A stretch of DNA of 64,000 bases from Anadara kagoshimensis (GCA_021292105.1 CM037866.1:5850163-5914162); one strand, 5' to 3'; shown: positions 23,301 to 33,759, counted from the stretch's first letter. Numbers and translations: made by a program. Notes: a model not told the origin generated them from the sequence alone.

Positions 23301-23531
23301 TATAGACACACATCAACCTATACTTCTAGCTGGCCTTCATCAAGTTCCCAGACATGGTCTACCAAGGGAGATAATTCACTTTCTTCAACTGCCGACAATG
23401 GGTCGTTTTCAAAACTTAATCCATCTCCATCAGGGTCTTTCAGGGAAGGCGTAGACGAACTAGAAATGCTGGATTATGTTTTGTCAGGTTTGAGTGAATA
23501 TAATACAACTGATGAGGACATATTAGATTGA
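10537..23531 (+). CDS. OTU deubiquitinase - Mab-21/cGAS-like fusion protein (whole gene, 5 exons)
   Basis: Five exons join in matching phases: 10537-12066, 13275-13461, 15422-15741, 17042-17776 and 21406-23531. With one missing base in exon 1 the coding length is 4,899 nt, a multiple of three (about 1,632 aa). Order: acidic Asn/Ser/Gln-rich N-terminus (about 510 aa), OTU cysteine-protease fold in exons 2-3 (DGNC nucleophile, CHFNS histidine motif), polyQ and charged linker in exon 4, then a complete Mab-21 module of about 700 aa in one large exon. OTU domains cleave ubiquitin chains; Mab-21 proteins include cGAS-like receptors that make cyclic dinucleotides. One protein with both would couple ubiquitin removal to nucleotide sensing or signalling. 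That role is inference, and the NTase active site looks degenerate. Splice sites are predicted by eye. Confidence 0.82.
12743..13235. repeat. 37-bp minisatellite in intron 1
   Basis: 'gcatggactacatgtgtta' recurs about every 37 bp near 12782, 12819, 12856, 12893, 12929, 12966, 13003, 13041 and 13080. Each is followed by CCATGG within GTTACCATGGTAAC, a perfect palindrome. From 13,140 the motif continues in opposite orientation. Open frames on the plus strand exist only because the unit lacks stops. The rest of intron 1 (12,067-12,742) carries SINE-tail words near 12,310-12,360 and no gene. Confidence 0.85.
13275..13461 (+). CDS. OTU-Mab-21 gene exon 2: OTU catalytic cysteine half
   Basis: Acceptor TTTTTTGTAG at 13265-13274, donor GTGAGT at 13462; enters in phase 1 and leaves in phase 2. 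Encodes 62 residues including DVDADGNCMFAAVLDQL. The D-G-N-C core (13367-13378) is the signature of OTU cysteine proteases, with the nucleophile Cys at 13376-13378 at the start of the catalytic helix. The preceding LLESLADYEGFEVHDV matches the usual N-terminal strand and helix of the fold. Confidence 0.88.
13488..13868. mobile_element. MITE-like element with CAGTCAAACCTGT termini (intron 2)
   Basis: The left end is 'acagtcaaatctgtctataaagg' and the right end is 'ttggactgtata', its approximate inverse. Internal words (gggaaccagtaaaagtgg, ataaagaacaattgg) match the elements at 29,503-29,662 and 29,991-30,257. A stretch around 13,630-13,790 may be a further insertion. No ORF. 13,870-14,540 holds only tail fragments of the SINE family. 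Confidence 0.55.
14548..14822 (+). repeat. tRNA-derived SINE, copy 4 (5' truncated)
   Basis: Begins near the B box (GAGTTCGAATCCC at 14568) and continues through the body (gttctttcgcaagcgctcgg, acgaggtcccatgtc.cgg) to the tail 'cgatataagtgaaatattc'. It passes directly into the tandem array that follows. Confidence 0.65.
14820..15290. repeat. 60-65 bp tandem array grown from the SINE tail (intron 2)
   Basis: 'catcccagaaatga.tg' recurs about seven times between 14,829 and 15,220, each followed by 'agaatcttgactggt' and 'accattactccactcc'. These words are the SINE tail (tattcttgactgg..gttaaacaccattacttcact), so the array extends the 3' end of the SINE at 14,548. Minus-strand frames here are by-products. 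Confidence 0.8.
15422..15741 (+). CDS. OTU-Mab-21 gene exon 3: OTU catalytic histidine half
   Basis: Acceptor CACAG at 15417-15421, donor GTAAGT at 15742; phase 2 in, phase 1 out. Encodes about 107 residues continuing the OTU fold. It contains TWEEYLSRMSRDSVWGDHMMLNALTEFLGYRVVV, the usual helix-strand segment in which the W-G-D-x-x-x-L-x-A pattern is widely conserved. It ends GDCHFNSLRP, where His (15693-15695) and Asn (15699-15701) fit the catalytic His and its partner. Cys, His and Asn/Asp are all present, so the protease could be active. Confidence 0.88.
16255..16920. repeat. 53-56 bp tandem array in intron 3, about 12 copies
   Basis: 'gactgactagatgaacatct' recurs about every 55 bp, with the spacer 'ccaatcaaaccagagatggtaagatttcatagt' varying slightly. 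A longer higher-order pattern is suggested because blocks near 16,310-16,430 repeat near 16,465-16,600. A single copy also lies at 9,472. The rest of intron 3 (15,742-16,254) shows nothing. Confidence 0.85.
17042..17776 (+). CDS. OTU-Mab-21 gene exon 4: polyQ and charged linker
   Basis: Acceptor TTTTGTAG at 17034-17041, donor GTAAGT at 17777; phase 1 in, phase 1 out, 735 nt. About 245 residues, strongly hydrophilic and probably disordered. A Lys/Glu-rich segment is followed by a glutamine tract (17317-17388) encoded almost only by CAA with CTA interruptions, then more Glu/Asn/Thr-rich sequence with two near repeats (GEQSVNDTNK, EEQSGNDTTS). It ends in a short helix-like part (VLNKLYGLIYQICEENEIED). 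No catalytic motif is seen, so it most likely links the OTU and Mab-21 modules. The minus-strand cysteine-rich frame is a shadow of the CAA tract. Confidence 0.75.
18091..19975 (+). mobile_element. Tandem-core non-autonomous element (Helitron-like/'pearl'-style) in intron 4
   Basis: The 5' end AGCTCACCTG follows a T-run. The 3' end is CAGGTGAGC, then GGCCCATGGGCC (palindrome) and TCTTGTT. Between them a 145-bp unit repeats about eight times ('ggtcatgggttcaaaggtc' at 18717, 18862, 19007, 19152, 19297, 19442, 19587 and 19731). An element with a tandem core, a 3' hairpin near a short terminal word and an insertion between T residues resembles Helitron-like non-autonomous families such as bivalve pearl elements. 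That assignment is inference. A relative lies at 24,447-25,668. Confidence 0.6.
20163..20470 (-). repeat. tRNA-derived SINE, copy 5 (reverse, intron 4)
   Basis: The tail complement 'gagtaatagtgtttaaagtccc' with 'atatttcacttatatca.gac' comes first. The body (gaccttgtcac.., 'gcactcggcattacaaaatg' on the minus strand) and a degraded head near 20,430-20,470 follow. It matches the copy at 5,036-5,345 in order. Confidence 0.65.
20486..21395. repeat. Direct duplication, two diverged copies of about 440 bp (intron 4)
   Basis: 'gtctgtaatttgattggatc', 'atctgatcagggtg.agaaa', 'gaaaacatcatatc', 'tgacgtcat', 'gacgttcta.cgttt.cctc' and 'gtgaaaaaatgttcatat' appear once in 20,486-20,920 and again in the same order in 20,930-21,375. 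The second copy ends immediately before the exon 5 acceptor. No coding potential was recognised. Confidence 0.75.
21406..23531 (+). CDS. OTU-Mab-21 gene exon 5: Mab-21/cGAS-like module and C-terminal tail
   Basis: Acceptor TTTTGTAG at 21398-21405; enters in phase 1; stop at 23529-23531. About 707 residues. Seen in order: an NTase entry with GSTVEGL (21585-21605); HPGYLNLKP; an intact Mab-21 core with CPEWPESTSEWVCRDRP and WPYPHLMEQI; EWMYMFTRAEKTLV; the C-terminal helical bundle with LLKTVLFYACE and NYFIRENNMIDHF; then a long C-terminal extension ending in a Ser/Thr-rich tail (about 23280-23480). A single large exon is common for this family. The acidic metal-binding pair expected 13 and 15 residues after the GS glycine in human cGAS (E225, D227) is Arg and Lys here if aligned without gaps, so nucleotide transfer may be lost. 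Confidence 0.88.
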
Positions 23532-24446
23532 AGAGTATAAAGAGTGTTTTGTTTCCGAATTTATACATTTATTTGGAACATATGTGAAAATCAGGGGTAA
23601 TACTCGACTTAGTTTTTTAATAATCTATAAATTAACAGAAGGGTGTTACTTTTAGTTTTCCGGAATGTTATTGTTCTCTCTTGATAGGTGGCGCTGTAGA
23701 AAAATTACCATGTGACCGAAGGTAAAGGTATTGATTTTTATGCATGAAAAAAATTATTATAGCTTATTTGTTGATAACAGTGATCATTTATGTCATGCAA
23801 ATTGCCATCAGGTGGTGCAAAGTACTGAACCTCTTAAGCAAGTCGAAAACCTTCTCTGAAATTTTAGCATGTGGAATGGTATACAGGTCCATCTAGACAG
23901 TTTGGACACCCCATAAAAGTGACACATAGCTAGCCACAATTTTTTTGTGATAACAATTTTTGACATGCTTTATCAGTGATTTGTTTAATAGTTGGTTACA
24001 TGTGACATACAACTAAATCTAATCGATGTAACTTGGGCACAATAAAATTGTAAGAATACACTGTTATCTCCCTTTATATATTCCAGACACAAAAACGAAT
24101 GTCCTTTGGCAAAAATGATTTTAAACAATGAGAACAAAGTATCTGTTCCACAACATAAGTAAAAATGTTTTTTCAAATAATACTATAAAACATCTTTTTG
24201 CAGGAGGAAATGAACGTTATACAAAAAATAAATAATCGTTAAATACACTAATGAAAAATCCAGTTTTACCATATTTCTAAATATTTAAGTATTTTCAATA
24301 CAGAAGCAATTTTAATAGATAAAATGACATATTTTACCTGGAAAGTATAATCACATGAAACTAAGTGTTTAAATTTGTTTCCAGTATTTTCTATTTATTA
24401 AGTCCATATTTGAAGAAATAGGATTTTCCCAAAATATTTTCATTTT
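23532..24446 (+). other. 3' flank of the OTU-Mab-21 gene with candidate poly(A) signal
   Basis: AATAAA at 24041-24046 is the first canonical hexamer I see after the stop, about 510 bp downstream. Otherwise this is AT-rich sequence with no gene or repeat recognised. Confidence 0.4.
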
Positions 24447-25668
24447 TTAGCTCACCTGAGCCGAAAGGCTCAGAAAAGCTATTGCTATCTATCACCGTCC
24501 GTCGTGCGTCGTGCGTAAACTTTACATTTTAATCTTCTCCTCCAAAACTACTGAGCCAAATTTGATGAAACTTGGTGATTTTTTTCAAAATTATGTTCAG
24601 GGTTTGACCACGCCCAACAATATGGCTGCCGTTACTATAAATAGCCAAAAGACAAAAAAATCTTCTTCTCTGAAACCAAAAGGTGCAGGCAAATTTTGAT
24701 TGGATATTTGGATTCAGGATACCTAGATACACTAAAATTGTGTTTTTCATGAAAATTGGACGAAAAATAGGTTACGCGTTTTTTGCGTAAAATTATGTAA
24801 TTTTTAAAATGAGACATTTATTGTTATAACTTCATAATGGCTAAAGATAATTGTATGGAGTTTTCACTGTTGATCTTGTCTTGCAATTGATGTCAAGGGC
24901 AAAGGTCAAGGTCATGTCCCAGTTTTTGACCTTTGATAAAAAAGCTATTTTTTAAACATTTCTGGTGATAATGATGTAGGATTTTTGGTTAATTGTAGGT
25001 ATTGACATGACGATCATTTCAATATATTGATTAAGTTCATGGGTTCAAAGGTCAAGGTCACAGATGTAAACAAGTACTGAAATGATTATTTATCTCTAAA
25101 ACTATAGACTTTTTGTATAGGCATGTATATTAGAATACATGTATTTTAGCTATTATCCTAACGATCATTTGATATATGAATGAAGGTCATGGGTTCAAAG
25201 GTCAAGGTCACAGATGTAAATGAATAACTGAATGGTTAATTATCTTGAAAACTGTTCACTTTATGTATATGCATGTATATTAGAATATTGTAGTATTAGC
25301 CTAACAACCATTTTGATATATAAATGAAGGTTATGGGTTCAAAGGTCAAGGTCACAGATGTGAACAAGGTCTGAAATGATTATTTATTTCAAAACCATAA
25401 ACCTTTTGTATAGGCATGTATATTAGAATATTGTTGGTACTGGCACAGTGGTCATTTTGATATATGAATGAAGAGCATGGGTTCAAATATCAAGATCACA
25501 AGTATCAAACAAGTACTGAGATGATTATTTATCTCAAAAACTATAAACTTTTTGTATAGGGATGTATATTAGAATATTGGCCAAATTATTAAATTTAAAA
25601 TATTTGAATGAAGCTCATGGGTTCAAAGATCACAGGTGAGCGTTAAGGCCCATGGGCCTCTTGTTTTA
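24447..25668 (+). mobile_element. Tandem-core non-autonomous element, second copy
   Basis: Starts AGCTCACCTG after a T-run, with a hairpin directly after it (CTGAGCCGAAAGGCTCAG). It ends CAGGTGAGCG and then GGCCCATGGGCCTCTTGTT. The core has about five diverged units with 'tcatgggttcaaaggtcaag' and 'tttgtataggcatgtatatt' (near 25,030, 25,190, 25,330, 25,470 and 25,615), the same family as the 145-bp array at 18,717. It is more diverged than the intronic copy and therefore probably older. Confidence 0.6.
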
Positions 25669-27752
25669 TCACTTAGTGTTCACTAAAAACTAAAATTGAA
25701 ACTTTCATCAATTGTGCCATTTAAATAACATTCTAGGTAGTATGTTAAATTAGTCTTTCAACAAATATAAGTGAACAAAACACCATGTACCAAGACCATT
25801 AAAATTACTCGACTTTTACAAAGGTTATAGAAGGAGATTTCTTGCACCCCAGATAGAAAAATCCATAAAAAAAAGAGGTGCAATTAAGATATCTCAATCT
25901 TGTACCCCCTCAAAATTTTATCAACAAAATCAGAGGTGTATCGAAATTGAAATTGATTTAAAATTGAAAAATTGTACTTTCTGATGCAAGAAATAGAATC
26001 AATCACTACTTGTGGTGCCAGATAAGGAAATCTCAACCCTCGTTCTAATATATTTTGTCCAGAACGAGGCTTGCCGATAGATTCTATTAGTCCAAACTTT
26101 ATGGATGAGCCTGTAAACAATAAAGACTGTTACATGTGTTGGCGATACACTTCAAATTTCTTAACTTACTAAATTAAGAGTTTTACAACCTTCAACCACT
26201 CATAAACTTGTTCATGTTGTTTGTAATATTACTGTAAAACAGGAAAAATTCACATGAAGGTTATTTCCATGTGATTCATGAGTTAAAAAAAATCGCAAAA
26301 TTAATGTGTGCGACGAAAATAAAATTGAACAAATGTAAATAGAACATCGCTCACAGGTGAGTACACATGGATCAAGTGACCTTAATTGATGTTTCCTTGG
26401 TTACGCTGTAAATAGTTACTATGACGACAAAAATAAACATTCATTATGTTAGTGATGTAATAATGGTATTGCCAGAGTACTTACTACAAGTGTGATTAAT
26501 ACCAGCATTATGTGTAAACGGAAAGATTGGGAAAATGTTTGCATTGAAAATTACTGGAAACTTGTATGCATTAGAAAATTCCTGGGAAAATGTTGGCATT
26601 GGAAATTCTAAGGAGAATGGTTGAATTGAAAATTCTGGAAAGTTGTTCGCATAGAAATTTCCTGGGAAAATGTTGGCAGATTGAGCTAGACATGGTGTTG
26701 AAGTGTTCTATATATATATATATTAGTTATAACAGAGTGAGTTACTACCAGACTTAAAGGTCTGAATACTTCAGCCTTGTGGTACAATGCTCACGTTTCT
26801 TGTAGGCTGATCCTCAGTTGGGGCACTCAGTGAGGAGCTTTATATTGATTAAAAATGTAAAAATTCCACATTTCCATATCCAATGAAAATTGTGAAAATA
26901 ATAGTTCGGTATTTTGTGATAAGTACATTTGCACAAACTTCGTTAGAATTTAAAATTGTGTATAAAATTTTATTAAGAGATAAATTAAAAAAAAACATAC
27001 TGTGATATATTTGTATTGATAGCTATATACACATGTATATTATGTAAATTTCCTGGATTTCTGAAATCCAATCCATATTACTGTAAACGTCTTAAATTTC
27101 GTATTTCAAGGTATATGAAATTTAGACAAAATTATCCACTTAACTAAAAGGGAACTTTTTAAAATATGTAACTCAGTAAGCATAATATACTGTGAAATCA
27201 TTTATTTTTGAGGTGTTCAATTTTCGTGCTTGTAAGTTAAAATACTATTTTGTGTGATTTTATTTGTTGTTTGAGTTAACAAGTTAACAGTACCTTTGTT
27301 ACATAAAATATTTCGTCGACATGTAAATTCATGGGTCATACAATGAAAATTGAGACACCGTGAAAATTAATAATTACACAGTAATTTTCACTCTGAATTA
27401 TTTTTGGCAAAACGAACATACACAAAACAAGCAAAAATAAATATGTTTACAGTATATTAATAATTGTATTATAATTGTGTCCATTTTGTAATTATTATAA
27501 TTTATGACAAGCAGAGACAATTAACACAAGAAGTATTACTGTATGATTTAGATTAACAGCATTGACCTGTCCGTTTGACCTTTCATTAGGAATATTCACA
27601 TAGGAGGGACCACTCAATATGCTGGTGTTTAAGGATTCCCAGTTTATACATAAATATATTGCCCATGATTAGTGATATATGAAATATACACATATGATCC
27701 CTATTATTCCTCCATAATGTATATCTAAATCAAAGGTCAAGTTGACAGGTCA
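25669..27752. other. Intergenic, AT-rich, minor repeats only
   Basis: 26,525-26,690 holds about five loose copies of a 35-38 bp unit (gggaaaatgttggcattg). 27,075-27,450 has MITE-like words (actgtaaa, tactgtgaaatcattta, gaaaattaataatta) that also occur near 29,165-29,390. No gene was recognised. Confidence 0.45.
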
Positions 27753-27990
27753 ATGTTGTTTGCCTATGCAGTGCCATGCCAAAAGTCTTTCACATCATGT
27801 ATTACGCACGTGGTGGGTGTAGCTATATCAAAAGGAGGTTCTTACTCTTCTGCAGAACCTGACCTAACACTCTTGGTGGAAGTTCACATGTTTAACCTAA
27901 TCTGTCATTTTCAATGTTTTTACTTTGTTTTAGGATTGTTATTTAGACATGGATTAGTATGTTTATTTTTGATTTCCCATTGCTTTTAAT
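27753..27990 (+). repeat. Dispersed repeat copy (family of 780-1510)
   Basis: Blocks 'acgtggtgggtgtagcta', 'tggtggaagttcacatgttt' and 'attgttatttagacatggattagtatg' match 860-1040 and 2740-2900. The 78-codon frame across it is not supported as a gene because the other copies are broken in that frame. Confidence 0.55.
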
Positions 27991-28450
27991 GTTAAATTGA
28001 TTTTATTATTTTATTTGAATCGAAAATTTTTGTGTTAGATTTTATTGTTGTCTAAATTTGTGACTGTAACCATAGTAACAACATAAAAAATTTAACTTTA
28101 ACAATATTTCATTTTGATATATAATCAGACAATGCGAAAATAAAAATATGCGGAAACATGAAGATGACAATTTTCTCGCAAAAAATCATGAATGCCAAAT
28201 ATTTTTCGATTTATATTATCGGTACTCCTGAACTTATTTCTAGGCTGATATTAATAAAGGGTGTCAGAAGATTCAGATGATCATCATTTGAGCATTCAGG
28301 ACCATCTCTCAATCATTCTCAATTTGCACTCAAATAATTTTTCTTTTGGAGGCATGAGTAATGGCATTCTATAACTACACTTTTTTTATTATTTTATTTG
28401 CATTATTTTTTTTCTTGCAGAAAATGTCCACAATTTTTTTATATTATTTA

Positions 28451-28716
28451 CAGGCTGACCAATTCAACGGATTTGTCTTTTTTTACGGATTGTACCATAA
28501 CAACAGATAAATGGACTGATAAAATGAAAAGGACAAATAAGACAGATTTTTCCCATTTTGACTGTTTTTAATGTAAAATACTAAAAATCCGGACTTTTTG
28601 TATGGAAATTGTAGCAAATTCAAGGACTAACTGATTAAAAAAGTACCTAAATTGCAACCTTGCCCACTAAAAATGTATCAATCTGGACAAATAAATACAT
28701 TTGATTGGTCAGCCTG
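28451..28716 (+). mobile_element. MITE, TIR CAGGCTGACCAA, copy 2, TA target duplication
   Basis: The ends are CAGGCTGACCAAT and ATTGGTCAGCCTG, near-perfect inverted termini of about 13 bp, flanked by TA on both sides (28449-28450 and 28717-28718). It is 266 bp with no ORF. Its size and TA duplication fit a mariner-type or similar MITE. The copy at 7,752-8,025 is more worn. Confidence 0.75.
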
Positions 28717-29502
28717 TATTTAGTCAGAACTTCACAAAATCAAATAAGCGCGGTTTTTGTTTGATATGTCACATATAGATATTTTAAGTAAAAATTGTCT
28801 AATTCATGCACAGTGGGTATCTCTTTACGGTTTAATTTTGTTTTCTGTTTTTTAATGTGTTTGTAAAAATATACAGTAAATATTATATTGTTTTAATGCC
28901 CCTCAATATCTTTGAGGCCTCACTTTAATATCACGATAGTATTTTGAAGTCACAAAGTCTAATTTCTATTTTATATTTTTCTTTATTATCTCCCTTTATT
29001 TATCACCAATATTCTTTATAAATAAAAACATCTGACTGAACAAAGGGTGGTGATGAAATGATGTTTTGTCGTATGTTTTACAGTTAATGAAATAAAAGGA
29101 CTTCCATTTGTACCCCCCCCCTCCCTTTAATTAACTTCTGTGTTAATTTTAGGATCTGCATACCGTAAAATGCATATATTATGCTGTGGTTTTATTTTCG
29201 CTATATTCACGGTCCAGTGTATACCCGCAAAAATAAAACGCTGCAAATACATGGGGTATTACCAGTCCATTAATCTAGCTTGATTCATTTTCCTTTAGTC
29301 GGATAAGACCACAAAAATAGGACACTGCAATCACACTAATCATCATCAAACCGCGAAAATTTGACACCGTGAAAATAAAGCAATATACAGTAATGGCCTG
29401 CAGTCCACATGTACATGATGTAGACATTAAACTGTGACTATCATCAGTAAAACTTGTGATTTACCATTTAGTTCAATTTCAGGGTTTTAGTCAATATCTG
29501 AA

Positions 29503-30257
29503 TACAGTCCAACCTGTCACAGGCCACCCCTATATAAGGGCCACTTGCTTATAAAGGCCAGTGGAATTGAATCCCAATTGTCCTTCATTTATATTATTTG
29601 AACCTGTATATAAAGGCCACTTTTACTGGTTCCCTTGGATGGCCTTTATAGACAATTTTGACTGTATTTAATTTTTTGATTTTTAAGGTTAAAAATTGGA
29701 AGTCCTTACGAAAAAATTTATTATCATTGAGTAAAAGACTTCCTTTTGTATTCCCCCACCTTATATTAAATTTTCTGTAAAAATTTAGAAAAATGATTTT
29801 TTTTACAGAAATAATCAACATCATTTTATAAGTACCAGTCATACCTACTTTAAGGGCTACTTGCTTTAATAAAAAACCAATAAAATTTTATTTCAATTGC
29901 TCAAAGTTAACTGGTGATGTCTCGATATAAGTGAAATATTCTTGACTGGGATGTAAAACCCCATTCATTGATTCAATCATTTAACTACAGTCAAACCTGT
30001 CTATAAAGGTTATCCAAGGGAACCAGTAAAAGTGGCCTTTATGGGCAGGTGGACTTTATATACAGGTTCAAATAATATGAATAAAGAACAATTGGGATAA
30101 AATTCTTCTGGCCTATATAAGCAGTTGGCCCTTATATAGAGGTGGCCTTTAAGGCGGGTTAGACTGTATGCCATCAAAACTAGAATATAAAGGCCACCTA
30201 CCATTAAAGACCGCTGTAACTGGCTTAGGGTGGCCTTTATAGACAGGTTTGACTCTG
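29503..30257. mobile_element. Two MITE-like elements with CAGTCAAACCTGTC termini, with a SINE tail between
   Basis: At 29,503-29,662 and 29,991-30,257 the ends read acagtc.aacctgtc and its inverse, with shared inner words 'gggaaccagtaaaagtggcc' and 'ataaagaacaattgg'. Between them, 29,910-29,960 is a SINE tail fragment (ctcgatataagtgaaatattc). The stretch 30,258-30,800 is AT-rich with no recognisable content. Confidence 0.55.
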
Positions 30258-30806
30258 TAACATAATTTTAGTCTTTGTAAGAAAAATATTTGAATTTTTA
30301 AATGATTGTGGATAACAATTGAAAGTCCTGAAAGAAATTTATTATCGACCTTGATAATTATTATTTGCAGAGTGAAATCTTGACGTAAAGTGATGATATT
30401 TACCGAAAATGATGCAAATACTGATTTTTACAAAATTTTAGTTCTTGCTTTTCAAATATTTTATCGTTTTAGGTGCAAAAATAATTTTTTCACATATTAT
30501 AATTGCTAGACATGAAGATTAAATGACGAAATTTTCATCAAGATATATAGTGTAATTACATGTATTTTTAACGAGCATTTTAAAATGGGACAGATATTTT
30601 GAAACACCCTGTATTAATATCAAACTTATATTATTTTTACAAAATAATTGTGATGAAATAAAAATATTTTATGTTTTTTATATGTACATGTATATTAGTA
30701 TTTTTATGTATAACATGATGGAGTAATTGGTTCATTGATTTGGTAAAATAAGGTTTTTTATTTAAGAAATTACATTCTGATCATGATATTTCAAGGGGTA
30801 ATGAAA

Positions 30807-30895
30807 GATAGTGTGGCGTGTGCCAAATTCGATGAAGGGCCAAGATAGTGTGGCGCGTGCCAAATTCGATGAAGGGCCAAGAAAGTGTGGCACGT
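30807..30895. repeat. 37-bp direct repeat at the left flank of the transposon locus
   Basis: 'ga.agtgtggc.cgtgccaa' begins at 30807, 30844 and 30881, giving two full units and one partial. The third is cut by the CCCCAGTG end of the transposon arm. The flanking dinucleotide here is GT, not the TA seen at the nested junctions. Confidence 0.7.
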
Positions 30896-31627
30896 CCCCA
30901 GTGAAAATGTACTCAAAATTCCAGTGGAATTTCCACTGGAATACCAGTGGAAAAGCCACTGGAATACCAGCAGTAAAATTTAACTTTTTCACCAGTGGAA
31001 ATCACTGGAATTCCACTGGTAAACCAATGGAATTGCACTGGTATGCCACTGGAACCCAAGTGGCAGTCCACTGGTAGATCACCAGCATTCCACTGGTATA
31101 CCAATGGCATTCCTGGTGAAAAAGAGTTAAATTTACCGCTGGTATTCCATTGGCATTCTGCTGGTATTGCATTGGCATTCCACTGGTATCCCAATGGCAT
31201 TCCGCTGGTATTCCATTGAGTGGAATTATAAAACTATAAAAACCTTTAAACTTTTTGAACCTTCATATAGTTTCATGGTTCTACCTCGCCTATTGGTTAC
31301 ATAGATCTAACTGTGTGTGCCGATGCACACATGTACGCAGAGCGTACACCAATAGTTCTTCCCAACTTTGTTGAGATAAACTTAAATGAATGCATGTTTT
31401 TAAACAACAAGAATTACACGTATGTCTTGCTGTACGTGTCTACCAAAAACTTAACATTGAAACTTAACAACACCACCAATGTCGACGAAAAAGTTACACC
31501 TATGTCTCGCTCTCACTTTTGCTCCTTCATTGCAGTGAGACAATAAGAAATATCACAAAAAATATAAATACTAAGTTGAAATGAAATAGACTTATCATTA
31601 TAATGATGAGTGAATTAAATCATGAAT

Positions 31628-31738
31628 TTAATGATTTTTAGTTCTTTTTTCCTGATTTTGTCATTCACTGCTCTCACGGTGCTCCCCCATATCTGTGTTT
31701 ATCAGATTCACTACAGGTGAAATTGCTGAATATACAAC
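31628..31738 (-). pseudogene. BEN exon 11, outermost arm (frameshifted)
   Basis: Acceptor rc(CTGCAAAAC) as in the intact copy. Two single-base differences are visible: one T fewer in the 'tgtgttt' run and one fewer in the 'gttctttttt' run. The frame therefore closes early, after a Gly-Gly-Ala-Pro end. Confidence 0.7.
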
Positions 31739-32811
31739 CTGCAAAACAATAAAAAAAAAAAATAATAAAATAAAAATAAAAAACAACTATAGAATGTTTG
31801 TGAAACCATACATATACCCCCTCCTGGGAAATGGACCAAAATGAAAGACATATACCCCCGCCTGGGAAATGAACCAAAATGAAAAAGATTAACCAAGCAA
31901 TTCATACAGAACATACAAGTCACAGTGACTACTTTTACCTAGTGGTGCAGTACTCCCCAAGGTTGACCCACATAAGAAGTCTGATGAAGTGTCTTATAGT
32001 TACAGAGAAATGGACCTAAATGCAAATTCTAACTAAAGTCATTCATACAGAAAATGTAGGTCACAGTGACCTACTTTCACCCTAATGGTGTAGTAATCTT
32101 CAAGGTTAATGCACATATGAAGTTTGATGATGAAGTGTCTACAGTTCCAGAGAAATAGATCTAAATGCCAAAGTATAACCAAAGTCATTCATGCAGAAAA
32201 TGTAGGTCACAATGACCTACTTTTACCCTAGTGGTGTAGACTCCCCAAGGTTAATCCACATATGATGAAGTTTGATGATGAAGGGACTTATAGTTCCTGA
32301 GAAACAGACCTCAACACAAAGTCTAACTGAAGACATTCAAGCAGGAAATGTAGGTCAGGGTGACCTACTTTTCCCCAGGTGGTGTAGTACTCCCATAACC
32401 TAATCACATATAAAGTTTCATGACCAACACTTATAGTTCCTGAGAAATGGACATTAACGCAAAGGTTAACCAAGCTCGGACGGATGAACCCATTGCTATA
32501 TCCCCTCCGCCAACTTCGTTGGGCGAGGGGATAATTAACCATTATATTAATTATCAAACTGATGAACTTTCAGATCAATATCTTGCCTTTTAAGGACACT
32601 AGCTTATATGTGCAATTTAAAATGGAAGTACAGGACTAAAAGTGAATTGGAACAAAATCCAGATCTCTTGACCAGTACAATTTCGGTATTATATATGACT
32701 TAACATCCCACGAATATACTGTTGCACCTCTGAGAGAAATGTATTTTTAGTAAATCAAATTTTGACCCTTTGAACCCCCCCCCCCAAAAAAAAAAACACA
32801 ATAAAACTTAC

Positions 32812-33024
32812 TTCTCAAGGCCTCCCTTTTGCTTTCTTCCATGGGAAGGAGTTTGTGCTGCACGTTCCCATATACACTTATAGAGTTTATTTCCTCCTTA
32901 CTGAGGATAAACTCTATAAGATTTAAAGCCAACTTTTCTGCTGACTTTGCTGTCAGTAGACATCTTTGATAATCTACAGCTTTTACCCTAACACCATATC
33001 TTGATTCCCCTACATATACCAAAG
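32812..33024 (-). pseudogene. BEN exon 10 copy, outermost arm
   Basis: 213 nt with intact frame, encoding the same residues as the complete copy at 40,875-41,087. It is called a pseudogene only because the arm lacks the upstream exons and a working exon 11. Confidence 0.65.
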
Positions 33025-33687
33025 CTGCAAAAAATAATAAAGACTTAAGATCAACAACTTGCCTTAATTTCGAAAAATATACCTCTAAACATACATGTAA
33101 GGAAAGAAAGTGTGGAAAACTAATAACAATTTCGTGAGATTTCTCATTTTTAAGGTTCCAAAACTCAAAAAACTAAGTCAATCAACAGATTTCTCAAACT
33201 TTAAACTGTACTTTGTCATAGAAAATAAACATGTCAAATATATCATTTGAATATAATTTTGTGAAATTTCTCATTTCTAAGGTTCCATAACTCTCAAAAA
33301 ACTAAGTCAATCAACAGGTTTCTCAAACTTTAAACTGTACTTTGTCATAGAAAATAAACATGTCAAATATATCATTTGAATATTTGTAACCATAAAATGA
33401 AAGTGCAGAAAACTGAAAAATTTCTTTAAATATACAATTTCCAGTATAAGGGTCATACATGTAACTCTCACAAAACTATATGTATAGGTCAATCAACATT
33501 GAACTTTTAACATAAATGGTATCTTGTCTTAACAAAGATATATAACAAATATTTAAATACCTGCAAGTATAGGGAAAAAAGTGTGGAAAACTCGGGACAG
33601 ATGAACAGAAGAAAACTATAGTCCACCTCTGATTTATGGGGGAGGGGACTAAAATTAAAAGACCTTCATTATATAATTAAGACTTAC

Positions 33688-33759
33688 AGGTATCGCTGTC
33701 TACAGTCTGGACTTCTTCAATTGATTTTACAGTCTCTACAACTTCTTTGCTTTTATTAT
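33688..33759 (-). pseudogene. BEN exon 9 copy, outermost arm
   Basis: 72 nt, identical splice borders and frame to 41,751-41,822. It is detached from a complete gene. Confidence 0.6.

Noticed and set aside
30762-31219. Overlapping frames on both strands with PVV/WNS-type repeats
   Set aside because: They cross the subterminal CCANTGG array, which lacks stops by composition. The same frames recur at each arm and carry no domain.
31313-31546. 77-codon plus-strand frame (MCADAHMYAERTP), repeated at 35,352
   Set aside because: Conserved only because the arms are duplicated. The copy in the third arm (about 39,389-39,620) is broken by several indels, and it overlaps the region downstream of BEN exon 11.
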